A stretch of 64,000 bases of DNA from Arcobacter sp. (lineage in GTDB: Bacteria > Campylobacterota > Campylobacteria > Campylobacterales > Arcobacteraceae): assembly GCA_002869535.1 (NCBI GenBank), contig PKUK01000001.1:186001-250000 (forward strand), written 5' to 3'. A program made the position numbers and the translations under genes. The first letter of the stretch is position 1; each line of letters opens with the position of its first letter. The notes beneath the pieces were generated by a model that worked only from the letters and a program-made list of their open reading frames with translations, ran no database searches and was not told the DNA's origin. Positions 54,642 through 64,000 of the stretch are shown here, piece after piece.

Positions 54642-55730
54642 TTACTTAACAGCTTTCCAGAGTGATTTCACGTCTTTGGTTGTTTTAGTATCACTTTTTT
54701 TAGGGAAAACTTTTGTCTCTTTGGGTTTACTAGTAGTTCTTTTTCTATTTATATTGTTAATATGCTCTTTATAGGTCTTTGTAAAAGAGTGTTTACCTGT
54801 TGCTTTATTTCTAAAAAAATAAAGATACTCTGTTTTTGCTGGAAATATTGCTGCTTTAATGGCATCTAAACTAACTGCACAAACTGGATTTTTAGGTAAC
54901 TCTGAATACTTATAAGTATTATATGAAGTGATATCTTCTCTTATCATTTTAGGTGTTACTTTTGTATGTGAATAGACTCCATAGTTTAGAGTACCATCCA
55001 TTTGAAGTGGCATTTTTCTTTTAAGTCTATTTTGAATTACACTTGAAACTATTGGCATCTCTTCTGTGTCAGCAGCTTCTTTTTGAATAATTGAAGCCAT
55101 AGTTACATAGGTGTACCAACTCTTTTTTATATAATGCCCAAATATTTTATTTGAAAACTCTTCATATCTTTTATTTGTATAAGAGATTAGATAAAAAATA
55201 ATATGATCTTCATCCATACCCATTGGCAGATTATATGTCTCTGCTAATATATTACCATCAAGTCTATAGGCATATTTATTATAAGAGTTTTGAAGTTTTG
55301 TAAATGAGAGATTAAATTTTTCAGAAATATCTTTTAAAAAGAAGTAAGCAGTCTCTCCTGGGATTAAAGTAACACTTTTAAGTGCAGCTTTTGAAGTAAG
55401 AAGTTTGTTGATAAAGTCTGCTTTTGTCATCTTTGTTGTTTTTAAATCGATCCAACCACTTTGAGGATAGCCTTTAATTTTAATTATTACTTTATCAATT
55501 ATATTTAAGTAATAACCTGATTTATTTAGGTATGTTATAATATAATTTGTACTCCCTTTAGGTATAAAAATTACTTTTGATGATGACAAAGGGATAGTTA
55601 TATAAAAAAGTATAATAATACTTAAAACGAGGATTACTTCAATAATGTTACTAAAAAAAATCATTGCATTTATTTTATTCTTTTTATCGCTAGTAGCTTT
55701 TTTAGTTTTTTTCTTAATTAATGGCATCAA
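54642..55730 (-). CDS. mltG: Endolytic murein transglycosylase MltG
   Basis: 362 residues. A basic cytoplasmic head (KKKTKKATSDKKNK) precedes one membrane helix (FFSNIIEVILVLSIIILFYI). The YceG domain has VTLIPGETAYFFLKDISEKF, MASIIQKEAADTEEMPIVSSVIQNRL with the catalytic Glu near 219, LQMDGTLNYGVYSHT, YNTYKYSELPKNPVCAVSLDAIKAAI in outline and YLYFFRNKATGKHSF. It cuts nascent glycan strands and sets their length. The last 35 residues are Lys/Thr-rich and poorly conserved. The 5' end overlaps the opposite-strand AsmA-like gene by 86 bases; a later ATG at 55664 is possible but has no ribosome site. Confidence 0.9.
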   Translation of the reverse strand: MMPLIKKKTKKATSDKKNKINAMIFFSNIIEVILVLSIIILFYITIPLSSSKVIFIPKGSTNYIITYLNKSGYYLNIIDKVIIKIKGYPQSGWIDLKTTKMTKADFINKLLTSKAALKSVTLIPGETAYFFLKDISEKFNLSFTKLQNSYNKYAYRLDGNILAETYNLPMGMDEDHIIFYLISYTNKRYEEFSNKIFGHYIKKSWYTYVTMASIIQKEAADTEEMPIVSSVIQNRLKRKMPLQMDGTLNYGVYSHTKVTPKMIREDITSYNTYKYSELPKNPVCAVSLDAIKAAIFPAKTEYLYFFRNKATGKHSFTKTYKEHINNINRKRTTSKPKETKVFPKKSDTKTTKDVKSLWKAVK

Positions 55731-58524
55731 ATTGGATTCATTCTCTCTTGGTGATTTTTCAGTTTCGAAATTCTATTTAAAAATTGATAAAAAGCTTATT
55801 TTACAAATAGATGAAATTGTAATAAAAGATAAAAAAACCAAAGTTAATAACTCTTTTGAAGATATAAAATCTCTTTTAAACAAAGCCCCTATGGTTTTGA
55901 GTTTTTTCCAAAATATTGATATTGAGACTATGGAAATCGCAGATAATAAATTTAAAATACAACTAGAAGATGATTATATTTATATAGATAACAAGTATGT
56001 GAATATTGCCTCAGAGTACTCAGAAGAGGGGGATTCTTTAAAGTTAGATATTTATTCGATTTATTTAAAAGATATAAATCTTTTGCTTTTAGGAAATATG
56101 AATATTGATTTGCATAAAAATATTTTAGTTTTTTTAGGAAGATACTTTTATAAAAATTTAGCTAGTGGTGAGTTAAATATACAATCAAATAAAGAAGAGT
56201 TGGATTTTTTTATAAATTCAGGAGAATTAGAAAATATAAAGTTTTTAAAAAACTATATTTCTTTAGACAAAATTGCAGAGTCTTGGATGTATGACAATAT
56301 CCAAGGCAAGCTTTATTTAGACTATTTGTATGGAAAAGTTGATTTAAATAGTCTTACTCCTATTTTAAACAGTATTAGTGGTTATGCTAGGGTTCTTGAT
56401 GCAACAGTAAAATTTAATAAAGACTTAGATGTGGTAAACACGCCACTTATAAACCTAGAGTATAAAAATGATAATTTACTTATAAAACTAAAAGAGCCAA
56501 TCTACAAAGGTATAAGTATAGATGGAAGTTTTGTTGATATAAAAGATATGACAAGTTTAAAGTATGGACACGTTGATGTAACACTTAAGGCTAATCATCT
56601 TTTAGATGATAATGTTTTAGAGATATTAAAAGCCTATAAGATAAATCTTCCTTTAAAACAGATATCTGGCAAAACTCAGGCTGATGTACATCTTTATATA
56701 CCTTATGATTCTCCTATGAAAACCTTTGGTGTGTTTAAAGCTAAAGATTCTACTTTTAAGATAAATGATTTTGAATTTTACTCTAAAGATGGAGATGTAG
56801 AATTGATTAATACTGATGTAATTATCAAAAATACAGACTTTGTCCATAAGGATATGATAAATGCAAAGGTAAATCTAAAAATAGATACTAAAACTTTAGA
56901 TTCTAAGGGAAATGCTTTATTAAATAAATTTTTAATCAAAAGTGATAATCAAGAGATTGTTAAGATTGAAGACAAAAAGATTGATTTTACAATAGACTTT
57001 AAAGATAATGCTAAATTAAATATTGACGAACTAGAAACCCAAATCTTATTTCAAAAAGATAGTACAGATATAAATATTGCAAATTTAGAAAAACTGTACC
57101 CTTATTCAAAACTTTTAAGTGATATTAATATTAAAAAAGGTGATTTGAGTATTAAATTATTGGATGATAATGAGATTAGCTTTATGGCAAACTTATTTGA
57201 ACTAGATTTACCTTTAAAAAAAGATGATAAAGATGTTGATACCTTAAAGCTTTTTGGATTGATAAATAAAGATAAAACATCTATAAATACAGCTTCAAAT
57301 GACCTTGTAATAGATATTATCAAAGATAAAATAAAAATAATTATAAACTCCTATGATATAGATATGACAAAGAGTGAAAATAAAAATAGTCTAATCCAAG
57401 ATTTAAGTGTTAGATTGATTGATTCAAATATATTACTAAAAGATAATAGTTTTTACTCAATTGATTCAAATATTGATATTGTAAAAGATGACATCTTTTT
57501 TGATGGGACTTTTGGTAAACTGGATATTCCTATAAAAGAGGGTGATAAAAAGCTAGATAAATTAGATATTAAAGGCTATTTGAAAAAAGATTTGGTAAAA
57601 GTTGTATCAAAAGATAAAAAATTAGACTTAAGCCTGAAAAATAGTGATGAAATATATTTAGAACTAAATGAATTAGATTTAATTTATAATACAAATAACG
57701 ATGATGTAAACAAATACAAAAAAATAAAGATTAAAGGGAAAAATTCTAATCTTATTATCAATGACAAGTATAAAGTTTTATCTGATGATTATATTATCTC
57801 ATCAAATGATAAAAATACTATATTTGATTTAGTATATCTTGATGGAAAAATAAAGTATATAAAAGACTCACATAAAAATATAAATTTGAGAGCAACAGAT
57901 ATAAATGAACTTTTTGTAAATACCTTTTTTGATAAAGAGATAATAAAAGGTGGTACTTTTTCACTTGAAGCTAGTGGTAAAGGTGATTTAATAAGTGGTA
58001 AAATGCTTTTTAATAAAAATAGACTTCTAAATTTAACTATTCTAAATAATCTTATTACTTTAGTAAATACCTCTCCTGCTTTGATTAATCCACTACTAGC
58101 TATTCCTGCAGTTTTTGGAATGGTTACAAATGGAGGCTTTAACTTAAATGGTTATGCTGTAAATGAAGGCTATATTGACTTTACTTATGATTTTGAAAAT
58201 AGAATTCTAAACTTAATTAAAATCCATATGATTGGTAATTCAGTTGATTTTGAGGGTTATGCAACTTTAAATTTAAAAGAGTCATATGTAAATGCTAATG
58301 TTGATTTAATATTTATGAAAGATTATACAAAGATAGTTAATTTTATACCAGGATTGAACTATCTGTTTTTAGGGGATGAGAAAAGAGTCTCTACCAAAGT
58401 TAAAATAACAGGGGATTTAAATAATCCTAAAATAGAGACACAATTAGCAAAAGACTCAATATCTGCTCCTGTCAATTTCTTCAAAAGAGTGATAACTTCA
58501 CCATTAAAGCTATTTGAGAAATAA
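55645..58524 (+). CDS. AsmA-like/DUF3971 large periplasmic protein
   Basis: 959 residues. One N-terminal membrane helix (IIAFILFFLSLVAFLVFFLI) is followed by a very long series of amphipathic strands, with no catalytic motif and no cysteine-rich part. The C-terminus (about 770-959) is the conserved AsmA-C-type block: FSLEASGKGDLISGKMLF, GGFNLNGYAVNEGYIDFTY, VDFEGYATLNLKESYVN and PGLNYLFLGDEKRVSTKVKITGDLNNP in outline. Such proteins form grooved beta-helices thought to carry phospholipid to the outer membrane (YhdP/TamB group). It starts divergently with mltG, overlapping it by 86 bases, and ends 4 bases from the convergent LolC/E-type gene. Confidence 0.82.
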   Translation: MLLKKIIAFILFFLSLVAFLVFFLINGIKLDSFSLGDFSVSKFYLKIDKKLILQIDEIVIKDKKTKVNNSFEDIKSLLNKAPMVLSFFQNIDIETMEIADNKFKIQLEDDYIYIDNKYVNIASEYSEEGDSLKLDIYSIYLKDINLLLLGNMNIDLHKNILVFLGRYFYKNLASGELNIQSNKEELDFFINSGELENIKFLKNYISLDKIAESWMYDNIQGKLYLDYLYGKVDLNSLTPILNSISGYARVLDATVKFNKDLDVVNTPLINLEYKNDNLLIKLKEPIYKGISIDGSFVDIKDMTSLKYGHVDVTLKANHLLDDNVLEILKAYKINLPLKQISGKTQADVHLYIPYDSPMKTFGVFKAKDSTFKINDFEFYSKDGDVELINTDVIIKNTDFVHKDMINAKVNLKIDTKTLDSKGNALLNKFLIKSDNQEIVKIEDKKIDFTIDFKDNAKLNIDELETQILFQKDSTDINIANLEKLYPYSKLLSDINIKKGDLSIKLLDDNEISFMANLFELDLPLKKDDKDVDTLKLFGLINKDKTSINTASNDLVIDIIKDKIKIIINSYDIDMTKSENKNSLIQDLSVRLIDSNILLKDNSFYSIDSNIDIVKDDIFFDGTFGKLDIPIKEGDKKLDKLDIKGYLKKDLVKVVSKDKKLDLSLKNSDEIYLELNELDLIYNTNNDDVNKYKKIKIKGKNSNLIINDKYKVLSDDYIISSNDKNTIFDLVYLDGKIKYIKDSHKNINLRATDINELFVNTFFDKEIIKGGTFSLEASGKGDLISGKMLFNKNRLLNLTILNNLITLVNTSPALINPLLAIPAVFGMVTNGGFNLNGYAVNEGYIDFTYDFENRILNLIKIHMIGNSVDFEGYATLNLKESYVNANVDLIFMKDYTKIVNFIPGLNYLFLGDEKRVSTKVKITGDLNNPKIETQLAKDSISAPVNFFKRVITSPLKLFEK

Positions 58525-58528
58525 GATA

Positions 58529-59737
58529 TTATTCGTTTCTTAGTACATCAATAACATCTATTTTAGTAGCTTTTGCTGCAGGGTAATAAGATGATAATAA
58601 TACAATCATAATAGAACCAATTAAAATTGATATGAAATCAATCATATCTAGTTCAAGAGGAAGTTTACTTGTACCATAAACATCAGCTGGAAGAGAGATT
58701 ATATTAAAGTTATCAAGTAAAAACATTCCAAAAAAACCTAGAAAAATACCAAGTGCTATACCTGAAAAACCAATTACTATACCAAGTTTTAAAAATATCT
58801 TTTTAATCTCTTTTTTTGTTGCACCCATTGATAAAAGTAGGGCAATTTCTTTTCTTCTACTCATTACTGTCATAAGCAAAGATGAGATAATATTAAGTGA
58901 TGCTACTAAAATAATTAACATAAGTACTATAAAAAGAGCTTTCTTTTCTAATGCCATGGCAGAGAAGAAATTACCATTTTGTTGCCACCAACCAACAATG
59001 CCAATATTTGGATAATCACTAAGTTCTTTTTGAATCAAATTTATATCATTGAAAGCATCATCTGAATAAATATGAATACCATCATAATAATCATCACTTT
59101 TTCTTAAAATAGTTCGTAATGCTTCAACTGAGGTATACATATATGAGTTATCATAAGCGTTAAGTCCTGACCTAAAAGAGCCACTGTAGTTAAATCTTTT
59201 CATTTTGGGCATCATGGTAAAACCACTTGGGTTTAAGGCTGTGAAGTACATAGTTACCTTGCTATTATCATATAAAAATAGTTTATCAGAAATTCCCATA
59301 CCTGTTATGAGGTCATATTTGTTTAGAACTTTATCTTTTACAGCTTTTTTATAAATAGAGTTTATTTCAGCTTCTCTTTTAAAATCAACGCCAAATAAAA
59401 GTCCACCTGACATTTTTTCATCATGTTGAATAATTGCTTGAGAAGAGATATATGGAGAAAACTTTAGCTTTGGAAACTTTTTCTCAAGTTCTTCAAGTAA
59501 ACTGTGATTTATGCCATTATCAAACTTTGAATAAATAGATAGGGGATAGTTCATAGTAAAGAGTTTATTTTCAAACTCTTTTGCAGTACCATTCATAATT
59601 GCCATGGTGATGATAAGAACCATAACTCCAACTGCAACACCAATAAATGCTAAAATAGCACTTATTGAGATAAATGGATTTTTTTTGTCAAATTTTAAAT
59701 ATTTTTTTACAATAAAGTTAATAAGTTGATTATTCAA
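58529..59737 (-). CDS. LolC/LolE-type lipoprotein-releasing permease
   Basis: 402 residues of the FtsX/MacB-core superfamily: a first helix after KYLKFDKKNPFISISAILAFIGVAVGVMVLIIT (outlined), a periplasmic domain of about 220 residues (about 50-265), and three C-terminal helices with SSLLMTVMSRRKEIALLLSMGATKKEIKKIF, the coupling segment that contacts LolD. The single-type arrangement (one LolC/E-like subunit) is usual in this phylum. It would release lipoproteins to LolA, whose gene is on the far side of secA. It begins 1 base after secA ends. LolC and LolE cannot be told apart here. Confidence 0.87.
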   Translation of the reverse strand: MNNQLINFIVKKYLKFDKKNPFISISAILAFIGVAVGVMVLIITMAIMNGTAKEFENKLFTMNYPLSIYSKFDNGINHSLLEELEKKFPKLKFSPYISSQAIIQHDEKMSGGLLFGVDFKREAEINSIYKKAVKDKVLNKYDLITGMGISDKLFLYDNSKVTMYFTALNPSGFTMMPKMKRFNYSGSFRSGLNAYDNSYMYTSVEALRTILRKSDDYYDGIHIYSDDAFNDINLIQKELSDYPNIGIVGWWQQNGNFFSAMALEKKALFIVLMLIILVASLNIISSLLMTVMSRRKEIALLLSMGATKKEIKKIFLKLGIVIGFSGIALGIFLGFFGMFLLDNFNIISLPADVYGTSKLPLELDMIDFISILIGSIMIVLLSSYYPAAKATKIDVIDVLRNE

Positions 59738-59738
59738 A

Positions 59739-62351
59739 TTATTTGCCTGCTACGAATCCTCTTTTAGGACCACTTACTCCACAACATTGTTTGTATTTTT
59801 TACCACTTCCACAAGGACATGGATCATTTCTTGCTATTCTTTTTTCTGCTTTAGGTTCATCTTCAAAATTAGTTGAGATATTTTCTGAAGCTTCTGCCAT
59901 CTTTGCTCTCATAGCTTCAATTGCCTCTTTCTCTTTCTCTTCTTCTTGTGAATCTCTTAATTGAACTGTAAATAATATTTTAATTATTTCATTTTTAATA
60001 TTTGCAATAAGTTCTAAGAACATATTATAAGACTCTTTTTTGTACTCAACTAATGGATCTTTTTGATTATAACCACGTAGTCCTATACCAGTTTTAAGTG
60101 TATCCATAGAGTATAAGTGCTCTCTCCAAGCATTATCAAGGATTTGTAGGTAAAGTATTCGCTCTATCTCTGCTTTTTGCTCAGGTGCAGCCATACTCAT
60201 TTTATTTTCATATACTTCTTTTATGATTTTAAGTACTTTCTCTTCTAACTCTTCATATGATTCTGACTGAATATTTTCTAAAGTAATCTCTAAATTTAGT
60301 TCTTCTTTTACTTTATTTATAATGAAGTCATAATCAAAGTCTTCAGCAGGCATACCATTTATAATATTTGCATGCATTAGTAGATTTGATACATATTCAG
60401 CTCTATTTTCATCAAGCTTTTCATCTATTTTAAAACTTGGGTCTAATAAATTATTTCTAAAACCATAGATTACTTTTCTTTGTTTATTTGCAACATCATC
60501 ATACTCTAATAGGTGTTTTCTACTCTCAAAGTGCATTGTTTCAACTTTTTTCTGAGCATTTTCTACTGCACGTGTTACCATTTTTGATTCAATATGTTCA
60601 CCTTCTTCAATACCCAATCTTTCCATAATACCTTTTATCTTATCACTTCCAAATATTCTTAAAAGGTTATCTTCTAATGATAAATAAAATTGAGAAACAC
60701 CCATATCTCCTTGACGTCCAGCTCTACCTCTTAGCTGATTATCAATTCTTCTACTCTCATGTCTTTCTGTACCAATAATTGCTAAACCACCAAGGTCAAG
60801 TATTTCTTTAGTTAATTTAATATCAACTCCCCGTCCTGCCATATTAGTAGCAATAGTTACTGCACCTTTTTGTCCAGCATCAGCAATAATTTTTCCCTCT
60901 TTTTCATGTTGTTTTGCATTTAAAACTGTGTGAGGTATCTTTTTTTGTTTTAATATTTCATGTAGTTTTTCTGATTTTTCAATAGAGGCAGTACCTACAA
61001 GTACTGGTTGACCTTTTTTATGTAGTTCGGCAATTTTGTCACAAACTGCATTGAATTTTTCTCTTTCACTTTTATAGATAAGGTCATTTTTATCAATTCT
61101 TTGTACTGGCACATTTGTAGGAATAGATACAACATCAAGGTTATAAATCTCTGCAAACTCTGTTGCTTCTGTTTGAGCAGTTCCTGTCATACCAGCAAGT
61201 TTATCGTACATTCTAAAGTAATTTTGGAATGTAATATCTGCTAAGGTTTGTGATTCATCTTGAATAGACACCTTCTCTTTAGCTTCTAAAGCTTGGTGTA
61301 AACCCTCAGAAAATCTTCTACCTTCACTTAATCTTCCTGTAAACTCATCTACAATGATTACTTCATTATCTTTTACTACATAGTCAACATCAATTTCAAA
61401 TACATAGTGAGCTTTAAGTGCTTGGTCTAAAGTATGTGATAATGTAGCATTTTCAAGTAAATAAAGGTTTTCTACTTCAAATAACTCTTCAGCTTTTTTT
61501 ACACCTTGTTCAGTCATAAGAACAGATTTGCTTTTTTCATCAACAATAAAATCGCCAGTTGTAATAGCTTGCTCATCAGCTTTTTTAGGTTCTATTTTTT
61601 CACCACGTTCAAGTTTTTGAGCAATCTCATTAGCTTTGGCATAGTCAGAACTTTTTCTATTTGAAGGACCAGATATGATAAGTGGAGTTCTTGCTTCATC
61701 AATTAGAATTGAATCCACTTCATCTACGATTACAAAGTGATGTTGTCTTTGAACACACTCTTCTAAATCATAGTTCATATTATCTCTTAGGTAGTCAAAT
61801 CCAAATTCATTGTTTGTACCATAGGTAATATCACAAGCATATTGAGCTTTTCTCTCTTCTTCATCTCTAATACCACCTAAAATAGCACCAACACTAAATC
61901 CAAGGAAATTATATAAAGGAGCTAGTTCAGAAGCATCTCTGCTAGCCAGATAGTCATTTACTGTAACTACATGTACACCTTTTCCAGTCATGGCATTTAA
62001 TACAACAGGAAGAGTGGCAACTAAAGTTTTACCTTCACCCGTTTTCATCTCGGCTATTCTTCCATCATGTAAAACCATACCACCCACAAGTTGAACATCA
62101 TAGTGTCTCATGTTTAGAGTTCTTTTACTAACTTCTCTTGTTATTGCAAAAATATCATTTAAAATATCATTTAGTTTTACTGATTCGTTTTGAACATCAT
62201 TTTTAAAAGCTTCAAATGCTGCTTTTAATTCATCATCACTCATTGCTTCATATTTTTCCTCAAGCAAAGTTATCTCATCAGCTCTTTTTTTATATCTTTT
62301 TACTTCTTTATCATTTTTAGTACCAAAAATTTTTGAAAAAATATTTAACAT
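59739..62351 (-). CDS. secA: Protein translocase ATPase SecA
   Basis: 870 residues, the motor of Sec export. Motifs: [34 protein letters not shown] (Walker A in GEGKT, outlined), [21 protein letters not shown] (Walker B), [49 protein letters not shown] and [21 protein letters not shown] in the second nucleotide-binding half. The C-terminus is the zinc-binding SEC-C motif [14 protein letters not shown], which binds SecB. It is complete, without internal damage. Confidence 0.97.
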   Translation of the reverse strand: MLNIFSKIFGTKNDKEVKRYKKRADEITLLEEKYEAMSDDELKAAFEAFKNDVQNESVKLNDILNDIFAITREVSKRTLNMRHYDVQLVGGMVLHDGRIAEMKTGEGKTLVATLPVVLNAMTGKGVHVVTVNDYLASRDASELAPLYNFLGFSVGAILGGIRDEEERKAQYACDITYGTNNEFGFDYLRDNMNYDLEECVQRQHHFVIVDEVDSILIDEARTPLIISGPSNRKSSDYAKANEIAQKLERGEKIEPKKADEQAITTGDFIVDEKSKSVLMTEQGVKKAEELFEVENLYLLENATLSHTLDQALKAHYVFEIDVDYVVKDNEVIIVDEFTGRLSEGRRFSEGLHQALEAKEKVSIQDESQTLADITFQNYFRMYDKLAGMTGTAQTEATEFAEIYNLDVVSIPTNVPVQRIDKNDLIYKSEREKFNAVCDKIAELHKKGQPVLVGTASIEKSEKLHEILKQKKIPHTVLNAKQHEKEGKIIADAGQKGAVTIATNMAGRGVDIKLTKEILDLGGLAIIGTERHESRRIDNQLRGRAGRQGDMGVSQFYLSLEDNLLRIFGSDKIKGIMERLGIEEGEHIESKMVTRAVENAQKKVETMHFESRKHLLEYDDVANKQRKVIYGFRNNLLDPSFKIDEKLDENRAEYVSNLLMHANIINGMPAEDFDYDFIINKVKEELNLEITLENIQSESYEELEEKVLKIIKEVYENKMSMAAPEQKAEIERILYLQILDNAWREHLYSMDTLKTGIGLRGYNQKDPLVEYKKESYNMFLELIANIKNEIIKILFTVQLRDSQEEEKEKEAIEAMRAKMAEASENISTNFEDEPKAEKRIARNDPCPCGSGKKYKQCCGVSGPKRGFVAGK

Positions 62352-62408
62352 GAAATATAGTCCTTTTCCGTTATAATCCGATGATTATATAAAAAAGAAG
62401 GTTAAATT

Positions 62409-62936
62409 ATGTTTTATAAATTGGTTTTTATTGGAATGTTTGTTTTATCTGCATTTTCTCAAGCTTCAATGTTGAATAATATTAAGTCATTTGATGCAAA
62501 TTTTGAACAAAAAATCATAAACCCATCACAAAAAGAGATTTTATATAAAGGTCACTTAGTGTTAAAAGAGCCACATTACATTTTATGGCAGTATAAAGAA
62601 CCAATTTTAAAAAATGTTTATATAATAAATAACTTTGCAATAATTGATGAACCTGAGTTAGAACAAGCAATATTGACTCAACTACAAAATGAAATAGATA
62701 TATTAAGTCTAATAAAAAATGCTAAAAAAATATCAAAAAATGAATATCTTACAAATATATATGATGTAGAATATAATCTTTTTACAAAAGATAATAAAAT
62801 TCAAAGAATTGAGTATAAAGATGCCTTGGAAAATAGGGTTATAATAACTTTTTTTGATACAAAACAAAATATAGAAGTGGATGAGGAAATATTTAAATTT
62901 TTGCCACCAGATTATTACGACATAATAAGAAAGTAA
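62409..62936 (+). CDS. lolA: Outer-membrane lipoprotein carrier LolA
   Basis: 175 residues with a signal peptide (FYKLVFIGMFVLSAFSQA). The mature protein begins SFDANFEQKIINPSQKEILYKGHLVLKEPHYILWQYKEP in outline, the LolA signature, and closes with the curved-sheet strands FNLFTKDNK-type and ENRVIITFFDTKQN. It shuttles lipoproteins across the periplasm from the LolCDE-type complex. It is divergent from secA, with AGAAGGTTAAATT before the ATG, and precedes the RNase P RNA gene. Confidence 0.92.
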   Translation: MFYKLVFIGMFVLSAFSQASMLNNIKSFDANFEQKIINPSQKEILYKGHLVLKEPHYILWQYKEPILKNVYIINNFAIIDEPELEQAILTQLQNEIDILSLIKNAKKISKNEYLTNIYDVEYNLFTKDNKIQRIEYKDALENRVIITFFDTKQNIEVDEEIFKFLPPDYYDIIRK

Positions 62937-62960
62937 TTATTTTTTAGTTAGAATTCGACT

Positions 62961-63286
62961 CTTAAAGGTACAACAGACAATAGCTTGAAGTAATTCAAGA
63001 GGAAAGTCCGGGCTGCAGTGAAGTAGGGTTCCATCTAAAGGATGGCTAGGGAAACCTAAGGGATAGTGCAACAGAAAGTAAACCGCCATTTATGGTAAGG
63101 GTGAAACGGTAAGGTAAGAGCTTACCAGTGTTTTGAGTAATCTTAACAGCTATGTAAACCCAACCCGCAGCAAGAAGAGACGGTATTTACTTCACAGTTT
63201 TTCTCTTCGCAGGATTGTTTAAGTAATTTAACAACTAGATAAATTATTGTCAAATACAAAACGCGGCTTATAGTTGTGCCTTTAAG
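62961..63286 (+). ncRNA. rnpB: RNase P RNA
   Basis: Catalytic RNA that matures tRNA 5' ends. The conserved core is plain: GAGGAAAGTCCGGGCT near 62999, ACAGAAAGTAAACCGCC near 63070, AAGGGTGAAACGGTAAGGTA near 63098 and GCAGCAAGAAGAGACGG near 63167. The ends are set by the P1 helix, where CTTAAAGGTACAAC at 62961-62974 pairs with GTTGTGCCTTTAAG at 63273-63286 with one mispaired or wobble position. Length is about 326 nt, normal for bacterial type A. The start is 25 bases after lolA. Confidence 0.93.
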
Positions 63287-63317
63287 TATAAAACCCTTAA
63301 CAAAGGGATTTATACTT
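63284..63317 (+). terminator. Terminator of rnpB
   Basis: AAGTATAAA pairs with TTTATACTT, with CCCTT/AAGGG inside it and a 3-base loop, 63284-63317. The first bases overlap the end of P1. TTATATTTTA follows. Confidence 0.75.
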
Positions 63318-63360
63318 ACTTATATTTTAAGTTGTGTCTTTAACGTGACCAAAATTTATA

Positions 63361-63651
63361 TTATTTTTTCATCTCTTCACAGATATCTAATTTCATACCT
63401 TCATGGTAACTGCAGTTTTTACCACATTTATAAGTACCATTTTTTTCTAAGTCTTTTTCTTTTAAAACACCCAATGAAACTTCTCTACATATCTCCAATG
63501 TAGGAAATTTAGCTGGAGAAATAAGACTTCTTTTTGTGTTTGCTTTATCTGGGTAAATATATGAAGTCCACTCTGCTTTATCAGCATCACCGAAAATACA
63601 ACCTGTAAAGAGAGTAAGTGTAAGTGTTGCTAGGAAAATATTTTTAATCAT
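63361..63651 (-). CDS. Small cysteine-bearing lipoprotein
   Basis: 96 residues, not recognised. The signal peptide ends LTLFTGC, a lipobox, so the mature protein is lipid-anchored. The mature part has four more cysteines (EICREVS, YKCGKNCSYHEG, DICEEM), enough for two disulfides in the periplasm. It shows no other motif. Expression in the Lol-dependent pathway, whose genes are nearby, is the only functional hint. The ATG is preceded by AAAGATAATTA. Confidence 0.7.
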   Translation of the reverse strand: MIKNIFLATLTLTLFTGCIFGDADKAEWTSYIYPDKANTKRSLISPAKFPTLEICREVSLGVLKEKDLEKNGTYKCGKNCSYHEGMKLDICEEMKK

Positions 63652-63688
63652 TAATTATCTTTCTTTTTTTCTTTGGATTTTATTATAA

Positions 63689-64000
63689 TCAATCTAAAAT
63701 CTTCTTTAGTGTAGATTTCATAACATCAAAATCTTTTAAAAACTCTTTTAAACGTAGATTTTCGAGGTACATATTTATAGCTTTTAGAAGTTGTTCTGAA
63801 ACTTTTCCCAATGAGGCTGCTTTATTTATGGTATCAGGTTTGTAGCCAATCTCTTTTGCTAGAGCTTTATATGTGATATTTAAATCCTTACATACATGTT
63901 TTATAATATTTGGATTTAATTGTTCATATAAGTGTTTATATGTAATATCAAATAAGTTACATACATCAATAATTACATCTTTTTTAGTAATTAAATTAGC
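63689..64000 (-). CDS. C-terminal part of a helix-turn-helix regulator, truncated by window edge
   Basis: An open frame on the minus strand from the right edge to TGA at 63691-63689, 103 residues visible. It contains KHVCKDLNITYKALAKEIGY then KPDTINKAASLGKVSEQLL, an XRE-type helix-turn-helix (TYKALAKEIGYKPDTI). An earlier segment VCNLFDITYKHLYEQLN looks like a second, degenerate copy of the same unit. The end is a helix (MYLENLRLKEFLKDF). The N-terminus and start are outside the window. Target unknown. Confidence 0.65.
   Translation of the reverse strand, partial: ANLITKKDVIIDVCNLFDITYKHLYEQLNPNIIKHVCKDLNITYKALAKEIGYKPDTINKAASLGKVSEQLLKAINMYLENLRLKEFLKDFDVMKSTLKKILD

Noticed and set aside
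63276-63503. Plus-strand ORF after rnpB
   Set aside because: It begins inside the RNase P RNA P1 helix and runs antisense to the lipoprotein gene, with no ribosome site.

Overview
The window is AT-rich, tightly packed bacterial chromosome. It looks like the Arcobacter branch of the Campylobacterota (Epsilonproteobacteria). The grounds are the low GC content, the frequent ATGA/TAATG gene overlaps, the ubiX-coaD-tmk-hisS-speA-cysE run, hspR-cbpA under a HAIR-type operator, a monomeric NADP isocitrate dehydrogenase, and flagellar genes scattered singly rather than in one large cluster. No rRNA, tRNA, CRISPR array, insertion sequence or prophage was seen. No stretch longer than about 240 bases lacks a gene. 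The assignment to a group is inference from gene content, not from a marker comparison.

Layout. 1-3673: a 5'-truncated aconitase-family protein whose cluster and catalytic residues have been lost, then a DEAD-box helicase. 3666-9785 (minus): a TauE-type permease and the housekeeping run cysE, speA, hisS, tmk, coaD, ubiX. 9786-11379: a serine-recombinase-like protein without its catalytic serine, a perfect 18-bp inverted repeat around a promoter-like sequence, and an acidic protein of unknown function. 11484-20343 (plus): rplI, hslV, hslU, a receiver-like small protein, tatD, mltD, rlpA, hisB, kdsC, lptC, lptA, engB and an argA-like gene, so proteolysis, septal wall remodelling and LPS export genes are read together. 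20357-23101 (minus): a FecR-domain protein with a TbpB-like barrel end, next to a TPR/beta-barrel protein resembling Slam, a likely secretion pair. 23302-29097: a cyclic-nucleotide-binding protein and a tripartite efflux operon whose RND pump is split into two genes. 29160-32704: a nested inverted repeat, fliP, an orphan solute-binding protein, and a PAS protein with a soluble chemoreceptor. 32712-36945 (minus): fliK-like, an FlhB C-terminal homologue, an MreD-like membrane protein and mrdA (PBP2). 37023-44065 (plus): arsC-like, a small basic protein, recD2, ppiD-like, ftsA, ftsZ. 44084-46977: hspR-cbpA (minus), a rhodanese-like gene and an FAD oxidoreductase. 47046-50819: a membrane-anchored protein, sodB, an ADP-ribosylglycohydrolase homologue, a STAS-like protein and a DUF4393/Abi-alpha-like protein. 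51000-54521 (minus): an HMA metal-binding protein, an mdh interrupted by a stop codon, and icd. 54642-63286: mltG, an AsmA-like giant, a LolC/E permease, secA, lolA and the RNase P RNA. The window ends with a small lipoprotein and a truncated helix-turn-helix gene.

Several threads connect the genes. Envelope biogenesis dominates: LptC/LptA, LolA/LolC-type, SecA, AsmA-like, MltD/RlpA/MltG, PBP2/MreD-like, FtsA/FtsZ. Four reading frames carry lesions or non-standard starts: tatD begins at ATA, cbpA at ATT, the rhodanese gene has no canonical in-frame start next to a six-A run, and mdh has TAA at codon 29. These may be true biology, recent decay or consensus errors, and the sequence alone cannot say which. 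The most interesting candidates for something undescribed are the Slam-like/FecR-TbpB pair, the catalytically dead aconitase, and the dead recombinase with its adjoining 18-bp inverted repeat.
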